A stretch of DNA of 64,000 bases, from assembly GCA_045545095.1 (NCBI GenBank), contig JAZQAG010000021.1:1-64000 (forward strand), in the 5' to 3' direction. The notes under the pieces are model-generated. The model was not told the origin of the DNA, did no database searches, and was given only the letters and a program-made list of their open reading frames with translations. Source of the DNA: Phocaeicola_A sp045545095. Lineage in GTDB: Bacteria; Bacteroidota; Bacteroidia; Bacteroidales; Bacteroidaceae. Numbering within the stretch: position 1 is the stretch's first letter; each line of letters opens with the position of its first letter. The translations under genes and the position numbers were made by a program. Positions 17,591 through 26,576 of this stretch are shown piece by piece.

Positions 17591-20446
17591 CTATTTTACA
17601 ATGAATTTCTTTCCATCACGAATATAAATACCTGAAGTCGGATTCTCTACACGACGACCACTCAAATCATAAATTATTCCATCCGACTGATACATTGGTA
17701 ATATATCCAGTTCTGCATTATCAATACCAGTAGCCTTACCTATATCAAAGACACGGTTCATGTATTGCTTCAATGTTATAATCTCTGTCGGAGACAATAT
17801 GCGATTATGTATCATAACATCATCAAAACATACATCGGGACTTCCCCAGAAAGAGCCATATCCAAAAGTAAGTCTGCTACACGTTGTAATATGATCTACA
17901 ATCAGGTTATAATCAAAAGCTGATCCATTAGAAATGGTTGTACCATTGAGTGACCCGTTATAATCATAAGACATAACCCGCACCCCATCGACAAACACCT
18001 TTATACCAGCGGTAGCTTGACGGCTGACAGTAATTGTCACCAAGTGCCATTCACCTGTAGCAATATTCACTTTGCTATATGTTGTAGGATGGTTAATGTC
18101 TATCCAGTTTCCTTTATTGTTGTTATAGCCAATATAAGTACCCCCGGTCATATAGAAACGTTCCTTTGAAGTTGTGTTATAGAAGGCAAACAAAGCATCC
18201 CACACATTATTGTCCGTCCGTTTTGTCCAGAAAGAGATCGTAAATCCGTCTTCTATTTCAACATTTTGTAAAGGATTGGGCATATAGATATAACTTTCGT
18301 TTCCGTTTCCTCCGAATGAAAGGTGTACATATTGTCCGTTTCGTACACCGTCAGTCTCTTGAGTAGGTCTGGAATTTGTTCCTGCCTTTGTCAAGAAAGC
18401 CCGTTGCGACGAATTGACACTGTTCAGAATTGTAGTACTATCAAAATCATAATAAGCAACAATTCCCGACAACCAATCAACTTCAGGCATACTCTCAGCT
18501 TTGGCATTTACCCGATAGTCCTGTGTCCAATAATAGTTTCCTGCGGACAAGCGAAGGTTCAAATCCACAGAGACATCTTCTGTCAATCCTGTTGGATTAT
18601 ATCGACCACTTTCGGAAATGATGTCAGGGTGACTACTGCTCCACTCCATATCTACAAATTTCGTAACCTGCACTGAATTCAAGTCAATATTTTGTGATAT
18701 GTTTTTGCCATTGGTAACGGGTATTGTCTGATTGTTCAACTGATAAGCCAATGCATAATCAGGACGCATTTTATATCCCCATACATGTACACCATTCGCG
18801 GCACAAGCCGTAAAAGTGTAAGCACGGATATTCTTCACATCCATCTGTTCTTCGGTAATGACACCTTGATAAGTGACACTTCCCAACTTAATGGTAAAAT
18901 ATCCTGTACCTTCTTCCCTACTCCAAGTTCCTTGGTAAGTTCCTGACACCGTTCCGTCAGCATTCAGCTCAATATCAACTGGAGTAACGACCTCCCGATT
19001 AGCATGATCCAAAGCATAACGATGTACCAACAAACTGTAAGCTCCCGGAATATCATTTGTCTCAACAATCGGTTTCGTAGCAATATCAGTATCAGTAGTT
19101 GTCCCTCCATTATATTCAAACGGAGAGGCTACCAACCATCCGTTTTTATTCAAATAGAGCTGATGAACCCGCACCTGATGACCTTCTGTACCATCGTTAA
19201 AGCGGGTGTGATATACAAGATACGAGCGTCCGTCAGGAGCAGCAATCACACTATTATGCCCTTGCGCCAATTCTCCCAAGTTCATCAGTCCCCATTTGTC
19301 ATATGCCCCCATTATCAATTGGCCTCGTGTATCAGCATTCAATCCGTAATTCAACACCCATTGACCCGTAAATACGGCATTGCGACCTTGTCCATCCACA
19401 TAAGGACCATCAGGATTTTTTGAACGGAACACACGCATTTGGTATCCACCTGTTGATTCCAATCCACCGTATGTCATAAAGAGGAAATAGTAACCACCAA
19501 TATATTCAATATAAGATGCTTCGCCGGATACATAGTGTCCACCTGCTATCTTCTTGCCAAAATAGGGGTCACTGATACCATTTTTTCCTTTAGTAGCATA
19601 ATCGCTTGTGTAGGTCACGTTGTAGTCACGTAATCCAGTATTCTCATCAAGCTCCAACATCCATATTCCGCCCGACCACGAGCCATAGCTCATCCACAAG
19701 CGTCCTGTTTCATCATAAAAGACACAGGGGTCAATACCATTCGGCCAATACTCTCCCCATCTGTCTCCTTGAGCATAGCGCGAAGGTAAAGTTGTCTGCT
19801 CGCCCAATACCACCTCAAGATCCGTTTTCTTCCAAGAGGTATTTGCATCACTTCCTGACTTGAAGCCCGTATATACAACGGGACCTTGATAAACGTAAGT
19901 ACCATCTATCTTATCAGACGTAAGCAATACTATGACACTATTCCACGACGGTCCGTTGACACTCATATACATACACCATTTTTTCATCGCCTTGTTATAT
20001 ATCACATCAGGTGCCCACATGTTACCGTTGATATTATAATCTCCTCCGTATGCGGCAGCCCAATCATGAGCATTGAAGTTTCCAAAGGGAACAGATACAC
20101 CATTGATGACCACGTTCTTCACTCCATGAGTGACAAAGGCTTCTGCATTGGAAGCATTTGATTTGATGCTACCATCAGCCTGCATAGCTCCCCATGGAGC
20201 ACGAAAGGTCGTCCAATTCTGCAAATCAGACGTATAAGCCTGTGCCAGATGGCTACCAAAAATATAATACCGATTGGCAACAGAGTCCCACACTACGGAT
20301 GGGTCGTGACAAGTAACCCATCTTTTATTGACATTTTTGTAATAAGTCTTTGCTTGTGTAGTAGTCATTTCAATGAGCTCCTGAGCCGATGACGTCAGAG
20401 CAACTACCAACAATGTCCACAATAGATTCAGTCTGTTCTTTCTCAT
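17591..20446 (-). CDS. Secreted GH43 arabinanase-like enzyme with LamG domain
   Basis: Large (951 aa) exported enzyme: signal peptide (1-22), five-bladed GH43 domain with likely catalytic base D48 in CHDPSVVWD, DPCVFYDE near 240 and SGEASYIEY near 310 with the likely acid Glu; then an Ig-like/linker region with VTNGKNISQNIDL, a LamG/concanavalin-like domain (about 645-870), and a C-terminal tail YDLSGRRVENPTSGIYI typical of surface-exported Bacteroidetes proteins. Most similar in layout to endo-1,5-alpha-L-arabinanases acting on arabinan side chains of pectin. It complements the GH51 arabinofuranosidase at 24267. No SusC/SusD pair is nearby. Confidence 0.88.
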   Translation of the reverse strand: MRKNRLNLLWTLLVVALTSSAQELIEMTTTQAKTYYKNVNKRWVTCHDPSVVWDSVANRYYIFGSHLAQAYTSDLQNWTTFRAPWGAMQADGSIKSNASNAEAFVTHGVKNVVINGVSVPFGNFNAHDWAAAYGGDYNINGNMWAPDVIYNKAMKKWCMYMSVNGPSWNSVIVLLTSDKIDGTYVYQGPVVYTGFKSGSDANTSWKKTDLEVVLGEQTTLPSRYAQGDRWGEYWPNGIDPCVFYDETGRLWMSYGSWSGGIWMLELDENTGLRDYNVTYTSDYATKGKNGISDPYFGKKIAGGHYVSGEASYIEYIGGYYFLFMTYGGLESTGGYQMRVFRSKNPDGPYVDGQGRNAVFTGQWVLNYGLNADTRGQLIMGAYDKWGLMNLGELAQGHNSVIAAPDGRSYLVYHTRFNDGTEGHQVRVHQLYLNKNGWLVASPFEYNGGTTTDTDIATKPIVETNDIPGAYSLLVHRYALDHANREVVTPVDIELNADGTVSGTYQGTWSREEGTGYFTIKLGSVTYQGVITEEQMDVKNIRAYTFTACAANGVHVWGYKMRPDYALAYQLNNQTIPVTNGKNISQNIDLNSVQVTKFVDMEWSSSHPDIISESGRYNPTGLTEDVSVDLNLRLSAGNYYWTQDYRVNAKAESMPEVDWLSGIVAYYDFDSTTILNSVNSSQRAFLTKAGTNSRPTQETDGVRNGQYVHLSFGGNGNESYIYMPNPLQNVEIEDGFTISFWTKRTDNNVWDALFAFYNTTSKERFYMTGGTYIGYNNNKGNWIDINHPTTYSKVNIATGEWHLVTITVSRQATAGIKVFVDGVRVMSYDYNGSLNGTTISNGSAFDYNLIVDHITTCSRLTFGYGSFWGSPDVCFDDVMIHNRILSPTEIITLKQYMNRVFDIGKATGIDNAELDILPMYQSDGIIYDLSGRRVENPTSGIYIRDGKKFIVK

Positions 20447-20483
20447 AGTGCTTAGTTCTTATTCTTATTTTTCAGATTTCTTA

Positions 20484-21578
20484 TTATTTATTTCTCTTCA
20501 CAAAACTCACTTTCAAATTGAGTTTGAAATAATAGAGATTATTCTCACGCTCCAGATAACCATATTTATCCTTTTCAAGCGGTCCTTTCTCCAAGCGGGT
20601 ATGGTTATAGAGAAAGTCTTCAAAAATTTGTCGGTATGCCTTGTGATAACAGAGGATACAGCCCTCTGCATCGGTGTAGATGAATCCTTCAACAGCCGAG
20701 TCCGTACCATTATATAATTTAGCAGGGCGCATACCCATCGCCAATGCCAAAAGGAATTGCTTCACCTTGAACTCATAAAAGTGATGTTTAGTGATAAGTT
20801 CTGTTTTTATCTTCAGGGGATTGATTTCCTTGATGCGTTCGGTCAAGTCAGAGATGCGGGTGATACCTTCGTAATACATAGTGCGCAACATCTCAGCCGC
20901 AATACGGGGGAAGTGAAGGTCAATCATCAGCAAGTTGCTACGGAAAACCTTGTCGGCCACATCGTTGTACTTCAACGTGCCACCCATACGCTCAATCATC
21001 AACATGCGATCGAGCACTTCATTGGGCGATTCCAGCCAATTGATTTTGTTTACCGTAGGATTAGGAAAACGTACACCCGTCTGTTCAAACTTGATATTTG
21101 CCGCGCGGCCACCATCAAGCAGAGGTATCATACCGCCTAAGCGTGAATACGAACGAAAACCAACAAGTGGAGCATCCACGCTCCAAAAAGCCACATAAAA
21201 GTCTGTTCGGTCATCCGTCTTGGCCTCCAGATTATAAATGGCTACTGCATCGAGGAACTCCTCTACCCCATCGGGAGAAGTCAACTCCTCGTCACCTCCA
21301 TTCCGCTTCAGCATATCGCCTACCAGCATAGCTACAGTAGCAAAATCTTCACGGGGGAAACACTCGTCCCGACCCTCTCCCACCATGTGGATGTTTTCAC
21401 CTTCAATAATATATCGTCGTGTACCATCGTGCTCTTCGCGTTGCACCATAGCCACGGCCAGTTTCTTATCTTCGTCCGGAGTTCCGTCAGCCTTTCCTGC
21501 GCACACATAGCCATCAGCCAATAAGCGGAAAAATGCGTACAACTCACTCCAGTCACGTCTTGATGCTTCAAACGCCAT
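20484..21578 (-). CDS. HpaII-like restriction endonuclease family protein, orphan
   Basis: A 364-aa protein resembling the HpaII restriction endonuclease family over its length, strongest in the C-terminal part (ADKVFRSNLLMIDLHFPRI, FKVKQ-like FYEFKVKQFLLALAMGM, NGTDSAVEGFI, YYFKLNLKV). The acidic DDRTD motif is present (122-126), but the position where HpaII relatives carry a lysine (as I recall, GFSIKSQLG) reads GFRSYSRLG at 140-148, so K appears replaced by Y144. No DNA methyltransferase is encoded in the flanking genes. It may be a catalytically dead or repurposed member. The ATG at 21578 is chosen because a TATCTTTG -7 box lies at 21604-21611; the longer frame to 21737 runs through that promoter and the divergent gene's start. 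Confidence 0.7.
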   Translation of the reverse strand: MAFEASRRDWSELYAFFRLLADGYVCAGKADGTPDEDKKLAVAMVQREEHDGTRRYIIEGENIHMVGEGRDECFPREDFATVAMLVGDMLKRNGGDEELTSPDGVEEFLDAVAIYNLEAKTDDRTDFYVAFWSVDAPLVGFRSYSRLGGMIPLLDGGRAANIKFEQTGVRFPNPTVNKINWLESPNEVLDRMLMIERMGGTLKYNDVADKVFRSNLLMIDLHFPRIAAEMLRTMYYEGITRISDLTERIKEINPLKIKTELITKHHFYEFKVKQFLLALAMGMRPAKLYNGTDSAVEGFIYTDAEGCILCYHKAYRQIFEDFLYNHTRLEKGPLEKDKYGYLERENNLYYFKLNLKVSFVKRNK

Positions 21579-21603
21579 AAATACTCTTTTTTGGATTTCT
21601 GTG

Positions 21604-21611
21604 CAAAGATA
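21604..21611 (-). promoter_or_regulatory. -7 box for the HpaII-like gene
   Basis: CAAAGATA reads TATCTTTG on the minus strand, placing the transcript start near 21597, about 19 nt before the chosen ATG. Confidence 0.55.
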
Positions 21612-21641
21612 ACAGAAAAAGAGGGATAACCCATCATTTTC

Positions 21642-21672
21642 TTGGATGTTTCGCAAAGAATTGGTACTTTTG
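21642..21672 (+). promoter_or_regulatory. Promoter of the acyltransferase gene
   Basis: TTGG (21642-21645), exactly 19 nt, then TACTTTTG (21665-21672): a close match to the Bacteroidetes consensus. The start should be near 21679, about 10 nt before the ATG at 21690. Confidence 0.7.
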
Positions 21673-21689
21673 TACCAGACTTTTAACTG

Positions 21690-22748
21690 ATGAGCCCAAC
21701 AAAGATTACCCATAAAACCAACATAAGAGATTCGCAATTTGAACTATTGCGAATTATAGCTATGGTATTTGTCATGCTCTATCATGCCAATTTCTTGGAT
21801 ATTTACTTAGACGGAGACATCTCTACTTCTCAATTGAATCCACTCTCTATTTGGGGATATTCCATTACCAAATGTAGTACCATGTGTTGCGTTGATTTAT
21901 TTATCCTCATTTCAGGATGGTATGGATTGAATTTCAGCATAAGAAAATTATTGAAACTCTATATAACAATGATTGTCTGTTCAGTCTCAATCTATATGTT
22001 ATGCGTTTGGTTGATTCCCACATTACATTTTGATCTCAGAACAGCTATAAATCTGTTTGTTGGAAGAGGATATTGGTTTGTCCCCGCCTATGCAATGCTA
22101 ATGATTCTGGCTCCATTCTTAAATTCTTTCATTGAAAACAGTACACGCTATAAAATCAAACGTATTCTTATTGTTTATTTGATATTGGAGTTATGGCTTG
22201 GATGGATTGACCGGAATACCTTTTTTGATTTTGGATGTTCACCTCTCAATTTCGTAGGGTTATACCTGATTGCAAGATACATGCGATTATTTCCCCAATC
22301 ACGTATTTACAAATTATCTCAAACTACAACCATATTCCTTTGGTTACTTTTAACATTAGCCGTATCGGTTTTATGCACCTTTATGGTGATGAATGGATAC
22401 CAAGATGCTTTATTGCATATATTTTCTTATATCTCGCCATTCTGCACACTACAATCCGTTCTGACTCTATTAATATTCAGCAGATTACGGTTCAATTCCC
22501 GAATCATATGCCTATTGGGTGCTTCAAGTTTTATCAGTTATCTTGTACATGCCCAACCGTTTTTTTATGATTACATATATCTTCCTATATGCAAAAGATT
22601 CTTCCTGAACTACGATGGTTTTATCGGTTATCTTTATACTATAGTTTGGATATTTTTGATATTTATTCTGACAGCTTTGATTTATACAGGATTAAAAAGC
22701 ATTTACAACAAGATAATAATAATTTATGGATCAACAACCCATCCTTAA
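21690..22748 (+). CDS. Acyltransferase family 3 membrane protein
   Basis: Integral membrane protein of 352 aa with about ten hydrophobic helices and the N-terminal family signature FELLRIIAMVFVMLYHAN (His in helix 1). Such proteins O-acetylate or acylate surface sugars. No glycan synthesis genes are adjacent, so the acceptor is unknown. Its 3' end overlaps the next gene by 23 bp, indicating a two-gene transcript. AT-richer than its neighbours. Confidence 0.85.
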   Translation: MSPTKITHKTNIRDSQFELLRIIAMVFVMLYHANFLDIYLDGDISTSQLNPLSIWGYSITKCSTMCCVDLFILISGWYGLNFSIRKLLKLYITMIVCSVSIYMLCVWLIPTLHFDLRTAINLFVGRGYWFVPAYAMLMILAPFLNSFIENSTRYKIKRILIVYLILELWLGWIDRNTFFDFGCSPLNFVGLYLIARYMRLFPQSRIYKLSQTTTIFLWLLLTLAVSVLCTFMVMNGYQDALLHIFSYISPFCTLQSVLTLLIFSRLRFNSRIICLLGASSFISYLVHAQPFFYDYIYLPICKRFFLNYDGFIGYLYTIVWIFLIFILTALIYTGLKSIYNKIIIIYGSTTHP

Positions 22749-23190
22749 CGACCACAACAAACAGGAATATCCTCCCAGCCATACGGCAGAGCATCTGTTG
22801 AATCAAACCATGATAAGAATGTTCGGATGCGAACGCTCGCGCAATGCACACATTGAGCGCAAAAAGAGTAAAATCAGTTGGCCACTACCCGAATGTCCCA
22901 CCGAGGAACAGGTTCAGGAGATTGAACGACGGATGAACGAAGTGATTTCTCAAGGTTTGCCAGTAACATACGAATTTGCCACACGCGATAATTTGCCCCC
23001 AGAAGTTGACACCAGCAAATTGCCCGACGATGCCAGTACCACCCTGCGTCTGGTACGTATCGGTGACTATGACGTATGCGCATGCATCGGTGCCCACGTA
23101 GAAAACACGCACGAAATAGGAACCTTCAAAATCAACAGTTGGCGCTACGACGAGCATGGTGTTTTCCGTATCGTCTTTAAGCTGGTGTAA
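22726..23190 (+). CDS. AlaX-like tRNA-editing domain protein
   Basis: A 154-aa free-standing relative of the second additional domain of alanyl/threonyl-tRNA synthetases, which hydrolyses mischarged Ser- or Gly-tRNA(Ala). The zinc ligands HTAEH (19-23, HxxxH) and CIGAHVENT (C near 120, H near 124) are intact. It starts inside the end of the acyltransferase gene. Function is inferred from the motif set; the charged-tRNA specificity cannot be read. Confidence 0.82.
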   Translation: MDQQPILNDHNKQEYPPSHTAEHLLNQTMIRMFGCERSRNAHIERKKSKISWPLPECPTEEQVQEIERRMNEVISQGLPVTYEFATRDNLPPEVDTSKLPDDASTTLRLVRIGDYDVCACIGAHVENTHEIGTFKINSWRYDEHGVFRIVFKLV

Positions 23191-23468
23191 AGAAACGTTT
23201 TTCTTTATTAAATCCCTGAAGCGGAGTTGAACCAATCGGCCTCCTTGTCCATTATACGGATGAATGCCGAAAGCCTGTTCAGCTCCGCTTCAACTGTTTT
23301 TCATCTATTGAGCAAATGAACAGAACCTACCACGATTGAGGGAGGCCCGGATGGCAAGCGTGACACCAGTTCTCCCCTTCAAAACAGGTGATAAAGAGTT
23401 GGACGGCCAAGGCATTCATCAAAAAAAAAGAATTGTTTAACCACTTAATCAAAAAGGAGAAAACGAGT

Positions 23469-23951
23469 ATGATGCCTATGAAACGCGCTGGACAAAGTTG
23501 GTTGCCCAGCATTTTCAACGACTTTTTCGACACCAACTGGGTAATGAAAGCCAATGCCACCGCACCAGCCATCAACGTAATGGAAACCGAGAAAGGATAC
23601 AAGGTCGAAGTGGCTGCACCTGGCATGTGCAAAGACGACTTCGACATCCATATCAACAAAGACAATGATCTGGTGATAACGATGGAAAAGAAGTGTAAAT
23701 GTACCGATTGTGGATGTGACGGGAAAGATGGAGAAAAGAAGGATGGTGAGAAAAAAGAGGAAGAGAAAGAGGCACGCTACCTGCGTCGCGAATTCTCGTA
23801 CAGCAAATTCCAACAGACCCTCATCCTACCTGACGATGTCGACAAAGAGAATATTTGCGCTAAAGTCAGCGACGGAGTCCTAAAAATCCGCTTACCCAAG
23901 ATTAAGCCACAAGCTAAGGTGGAAAATGTACGAAGTATTGAAATCAAGTAA
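23469..23951 (+). CDS. Hsp20/alpha-crystallin small heat-shock protein with Cys cluster
   Basis: A 160-aa ATP-independent holdase chaperone. The alpha-crystallin domain runs from about 32 (APAINVMETEKGYKVEVAAPG) to 150, with GVLKIRLPK near the end. Between two beta strands there is a charged insert (about 75-102) containing KCKCTDCGC, four cysteines at 76, 78, 81 and 83, followed by Lys/Glu-rich sequence; C54 and C130 are also present. The ATG at 23469 follows AAGGAG at 23454-23459; the frame upstream to 23388 is not similar to the family. A hairpin terminator follows. Confidence 0.92.
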   Translation: MMPMKRAGQSWLPSIFNDFFDTNWVMKANATAPAINVMETEKGYKVEVAAPGMCKDDFDIHINKDNDLVITMEKKCKCTDCGCDGKDGEKKDGEKKEEEKEARYLRREFSYSKFQQTLILPDDVDKENICAKVSDGVLKIRLPKIKPQAKVENVRSIEIK

Positions 23952-23976
23952 TCATCAACAGACAATTTAAAAGCAA

Positions 23977-24006
23977 AAAGGAGTATATCAGCCGATATAC
24001 TCCTTT
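23977..24006 (+). terminator. Terminator of the Hsp20 gene
   Basis: Perfect 13-bp stem (AAAGGAGTATATC and complement) with a 4-nt loop, ending in TTT. Confidence 0.85.
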
Positions 24007-24012
24007 ATTATA

Positions 24013-24088
24013 TGGAGCCGAAAGCGGGACTCGAACCCGCGACTTGCTCATTACGAATGAGCTACTCTACCAACTGAGTTATTTCGGC
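24013..24088 (-). tRNA. tRNA-Thr (anticodon CGU)
   Basis: Read on the minus strand: acceptor GCCGAAA/TTTCGGC, D-arm with AGTTGGTAGA, anticodon stem GCTCA/TGAGC with loop TTCGTAA giving anticodon CGU (reads ACG, Thr), T-arm GCGGG-TTCGAGT-CCCGC, discriminator T and an encoded CCA at 24013-24015. A TACTTTTG -7 box lies at 24115-24122. Confidence 0.95.
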
Positions 24089-24114
24089 AAACAACTTCTT
24101 ACTGAAAGCGTGTG

Positions 24115-24122
24115 CAAAAGTA
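24115..24122 (-). promoter_or_regulatory. -7 box for tRNA-Thr
   Basis: CAAAAGTA reads TACTTTTG on the minus strand, 27 bp before the tRNA 5' end. Confidence 0.6.
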
Positions 24123-24175
24123 ATGCTTTTCTGTGAAACAACAAAAAAAATAAGCACAGAATACATTTATTTATA

Positions 24176-24242
24176 TGTGCCAATATACCAATGCTGGTGC
24201 CAGCCTCCAGCTCCACACCGACTCCATTGGCATATTGGCACA
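24176..24242. repeat. Inverted repeat of octamer family
   Basis: Arms 24176-24193 (TGTGCCAATATACCAATG) and 24225-24242 pair with one mismatch. Units match the 8-nt repeats at 48017-48124 and 48890-49053. It lies downstream of the GH51 gene. Confidence 0.8.
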
Positions 24243-24266
24243 CCTTCAAATTACATCACTTCCAAA

Positions 24267-25826
24267 TCACTTTACCTCCAATGTTACAATAGACATTGCA
24301 GGAAGTTTTACCTTCAATGAGCCCTTGTTTATCTTGGCCCCCTTGAAAGGTTCAGGTTTCACCAAATTGGGGTCCTCAAAAGTATTATGGTCCTCTATAT
24401 GTTTTGAGGTGAGAATGGTACCAGCTACGTCTTTCACTTTTACACCTTCCAGATTCAGTTCAACTTCATTGCTTTCTTTAAGGCTTACATTAGCTAATGA
24501 GATATGGATGATACCATCATCTCCACGAGATGCAGTCACATTAACCATAGGCAATTTGCGTTCACCTTCCTTACGTCCGAAATAGTCACTACGCACCTCC
24601 ATCGTATCACAAGCAAGTGTCAATGGCAGATGAGTCGCTTCCTGATGCACCTTGTACATGTTGAACACATGATAAGTTGGGGTCAAAACCATCTTATCCC
24701 CCTTAGTAAGAATCATACTTTGGAGCACATTAGCTATCTGGGCTATATTGGTCATTTTTACACGATCTGTATATTTGTGGAACACATTGAATGTAAGAGC
24801 GGCCACAAAAGCATCGCGCATAGTATTCTGCTGATAGAGATGTCCACGCACAGTTCCCGGCTCTTCATCCCACCAGGTACCCCATTCATCCACCATCAGA
24901 CCAATACGCTTCCGACGGTCATATTTGTCCATGATAGCGATATGTTTCTGCAACACTTCTTCAATCTCCAAGCATTTGCCCAATGCCCAGTAATATTGTG
25001 CATCATCAAACTCCGTAGCCGAGCCTTTACTACCCGTCCATCCGGCACAAGTATAATAATGCAGAGAGAGACCACGCATCTGGTTTCCCACATTCTTCAT
25101 CAACACCTCTGTCCAGTTATAATCATAATCACTGGCGCCACTGGCAATCTTAAACAATTGATTTCCATTATATTCCCGGCAATAAGTCTGATAACGACGA
25201 TAAAGATCTGCATAATACTCCGGACGCATGTTACCACCGCATCCCCAACTTTCATTACCTACTCCTATATACTTCACCTTCCATGGCTTCTCGCGTCCGT
25301 TCTGCTTACGAAGTTTGGCCATAGGACCATCTTCTGCTGTCATGTACTCAACCCATTGAGCAGTTTCCTGTACGGTACCACTACCCACATTCATACTCAC
25401 ATAAGGTTCACATCCCAACAGTTCACAAAGATTCAGGAACTCATGCGTACCGAAACTATTGTCCTCTACAGTTCCTCCCCAGTTGTTGTTCACCATACGC
25501 GGACGGTTTTCTTTGGGACCAATACCATCCATCCAATGATATTCATCAGCGAAGCATCCGCCCGGCCAACGCAAGTTAGGAATCTGCAGTTCTTTCAAAG
25601 CTGCTACCACATCGTTACGGTAACCATTGGTATTGGGGATAGATGAATCTTCACCCACCCAGAGACCACCATAGATACAAGTACCCAGATGCTCTGCAAA
25701 TTGTCCATAAATATGTTTACTGATAATTTCCTTTCCCTGATCGGAATGAACAGTAATCGTTGCCTTTTGCTGTGCACACAAGGGCAAAGCGGCCAAAAGA
25801 GTGATTCCTAAAATGGATTTTCTCAT
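24267..25826 (-). CDS. Alpha-L-arabinofuranosidase, GH51, exported
   Basis: Retaining exo-enzyme releasing arabinofuranose from arabinan or arabinoxylan. The signal peptide ends near residue 19 (LPLCAQQ). The acid/base Glu is in YIGVGNESWGCGG (about 193) and the nucleophile Glu in LMVDEWGTWW (about 313), with a C-terminal beta domain to residue 519. The length is that of a single-domain GH51. It pairs functionally with the GH43 arabinanase at 17591. Confidence 0.95.
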   Translation of the reverse strand: MRKSILGITLLAALPLCAQQKATITVHSDQGKEIISKHIYGQFAEHLGTCIYGGLWVGEDSSIPNTNGYRNDVVAALKELQIPNLRWPGGCFADEYHWMDGIGPKENRPRMVNNNWGGTVEDNSFGTHEFLNLCELLGCEPYVSMNVGSGTVQETAQWVEYMTAEDGPMAKLRKQNGREKPWKVKYIGVGNESWGCGGNMRPEYYADLYRRYQTYCREYNGNQLFKIASGASDYDYNWTEVLMKNVGNQMRGLSLHYYTCAGWTGSKGSATEFDDAQYYWALGKCLEIEEVLQKHIAIMDKYDRRKRIGLMVDEWGTWWDEEPGTVRGHLYQQNTMRDAFVAALTFNVFHKYTDRVKMTNIAQIANVLQSMILTKGDKMVLTPTYHVFNMYKVHQEATHLPLTLACDTMEVRSDYFGRKEGERKLPMVNVTASRGDDGIIHISLANVSLKESNEVELNLEGVKVKDVAGTILTSKHIEDHNTFEDPNLVKPEPFKGAKINKGSLKVKLPAMSIVTLEVK

Positions 25827-25867
25827 GTTTACTTATTTTTAAAGGTTAATAATTAATTTTCTGCGGA

Positions 25868-25875
25868 CAAAGATA
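25868..25875 (-). promoter_or_regulatory. -7 box for the GH51 gene
   Basis: CAAAGATA reads TATCTTTG on the minus strand, 42 bp before the ATG, with a TTTG about 21 nt further upstream. Confidence 0.5.
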
Positions 25876-25951
25876 CAACAATTACACTATTCCCTGCAAA
25901 CAAATGACCATCAAATCTGTTATATGGAAAACCAATTAAAGAAAAAAGACA

Positions 25952-26428
25952 ATGAAAAAAGTACTTATGCTGGCTGCTCTTGTAGCCGCCTTGGCCTCCT
26001 GCCAATCCAATAAAAAGGGAAACATAAATGAGGTGGATATTTTTGAGACAGACTCTGCCGGAGTCGAAGAAATCACCGAAGTATTTCAAGGCACCCTCCC
26101 TTCTGCCGACGGTAAAAGTATCGATTACATTCTGACTCTGAATGCCGATATCGATGGCCCCGACACCCTATTCTCATTAGACATGGTTTATATTGCCCCC
26201 AACGATTCTGGAGGAAAACAATCTTTCAATGCTGTTGGCAAACAACAAAAGATACACCGCAAGGTGAATCAACAGCACAAGACGGCCTACAAACTTACCC
26301 CTGACAGCGGAGAACGGGCCCTTTATTTCCTCCTTGTCAATGACACCACACTCCGTTTGGTTGACAATAACCTCAACGAGTACCCCATGTCAAACCTGAA
26401 CTATGACATATTGCTTGTGAGTGATTGA
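25952..26428 (+). CDS. NlpE-like lipoprotein
   Basis: A 158-aa lipoprotein (lipobox LASC at residues 14-17) with an NlpE N-terminal-type barrel: FQGTLPSADGKSIDYILTLNAD and YKLTPDSGERALYFLLVNDTTLRLVDNN. The CxxC of enterobacterial NlpE is replaced by SADG. Roles in envelope stress or copper handling are known for NlpE but cannot be assumed here. It is followed by a strong terminator. Confidence 0.8.
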   Translation: MKKVLMLAALVAALASCQSNKKGNINEVDIFETDSAGVEEITEVFQGTLPSADGKSIDYILTLNADIDGPDTLFSLDMVYIAPNDSGGKQSFNAVGKQQKIHRKVNQQHKTAYKLTPDSGERALYFLLVNDTTLRLVDNNLNEYPMSNLNYDILLVSD

Positions 26429-26454
26429 GCAACACTACAAAAACATATTACCCG

Positions 26455-26488
26455 ATGGGGCTTTGCCGTTTGTTTGGCAAAGCCCCAT
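26455..26488 (+). terminator. Terminator of the NlpE-like gene
   Basis: Perfect 13-bp GC-rich stem ATGGGGCTTTGCC and complement with an 8-nt loop. Confidence 0.85.
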
Positions 26489-26519
26489 TATACATTTTAG
26501 GGATTCTCGCCCAAAAAAC

Positions 26520-26550
26520 TTGCAAAAATCCACCGAATAGCCTACATTTG
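26520..26550 (+). promoter_or_regulatory. Promoter of mltG
   Basis: TTGC (26520-26523), 19 nt, TACATTTG (26543-26550), 26 nt before the ATG. Confidence 0.65.
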
Positions 26551-26576
26551 CAGACAGGAATTTTCAAACTTCATCC

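Noticed and set aside
23191..23468. RNA thermometer for the Hsp20 gene
   Set aside because: The only clear stem (GAAGCGGAGTTGAAC with GTTCAGCTCCGCTTC) lies far from the ribosome site and fits a 3' hairpin of the preceding gene better.
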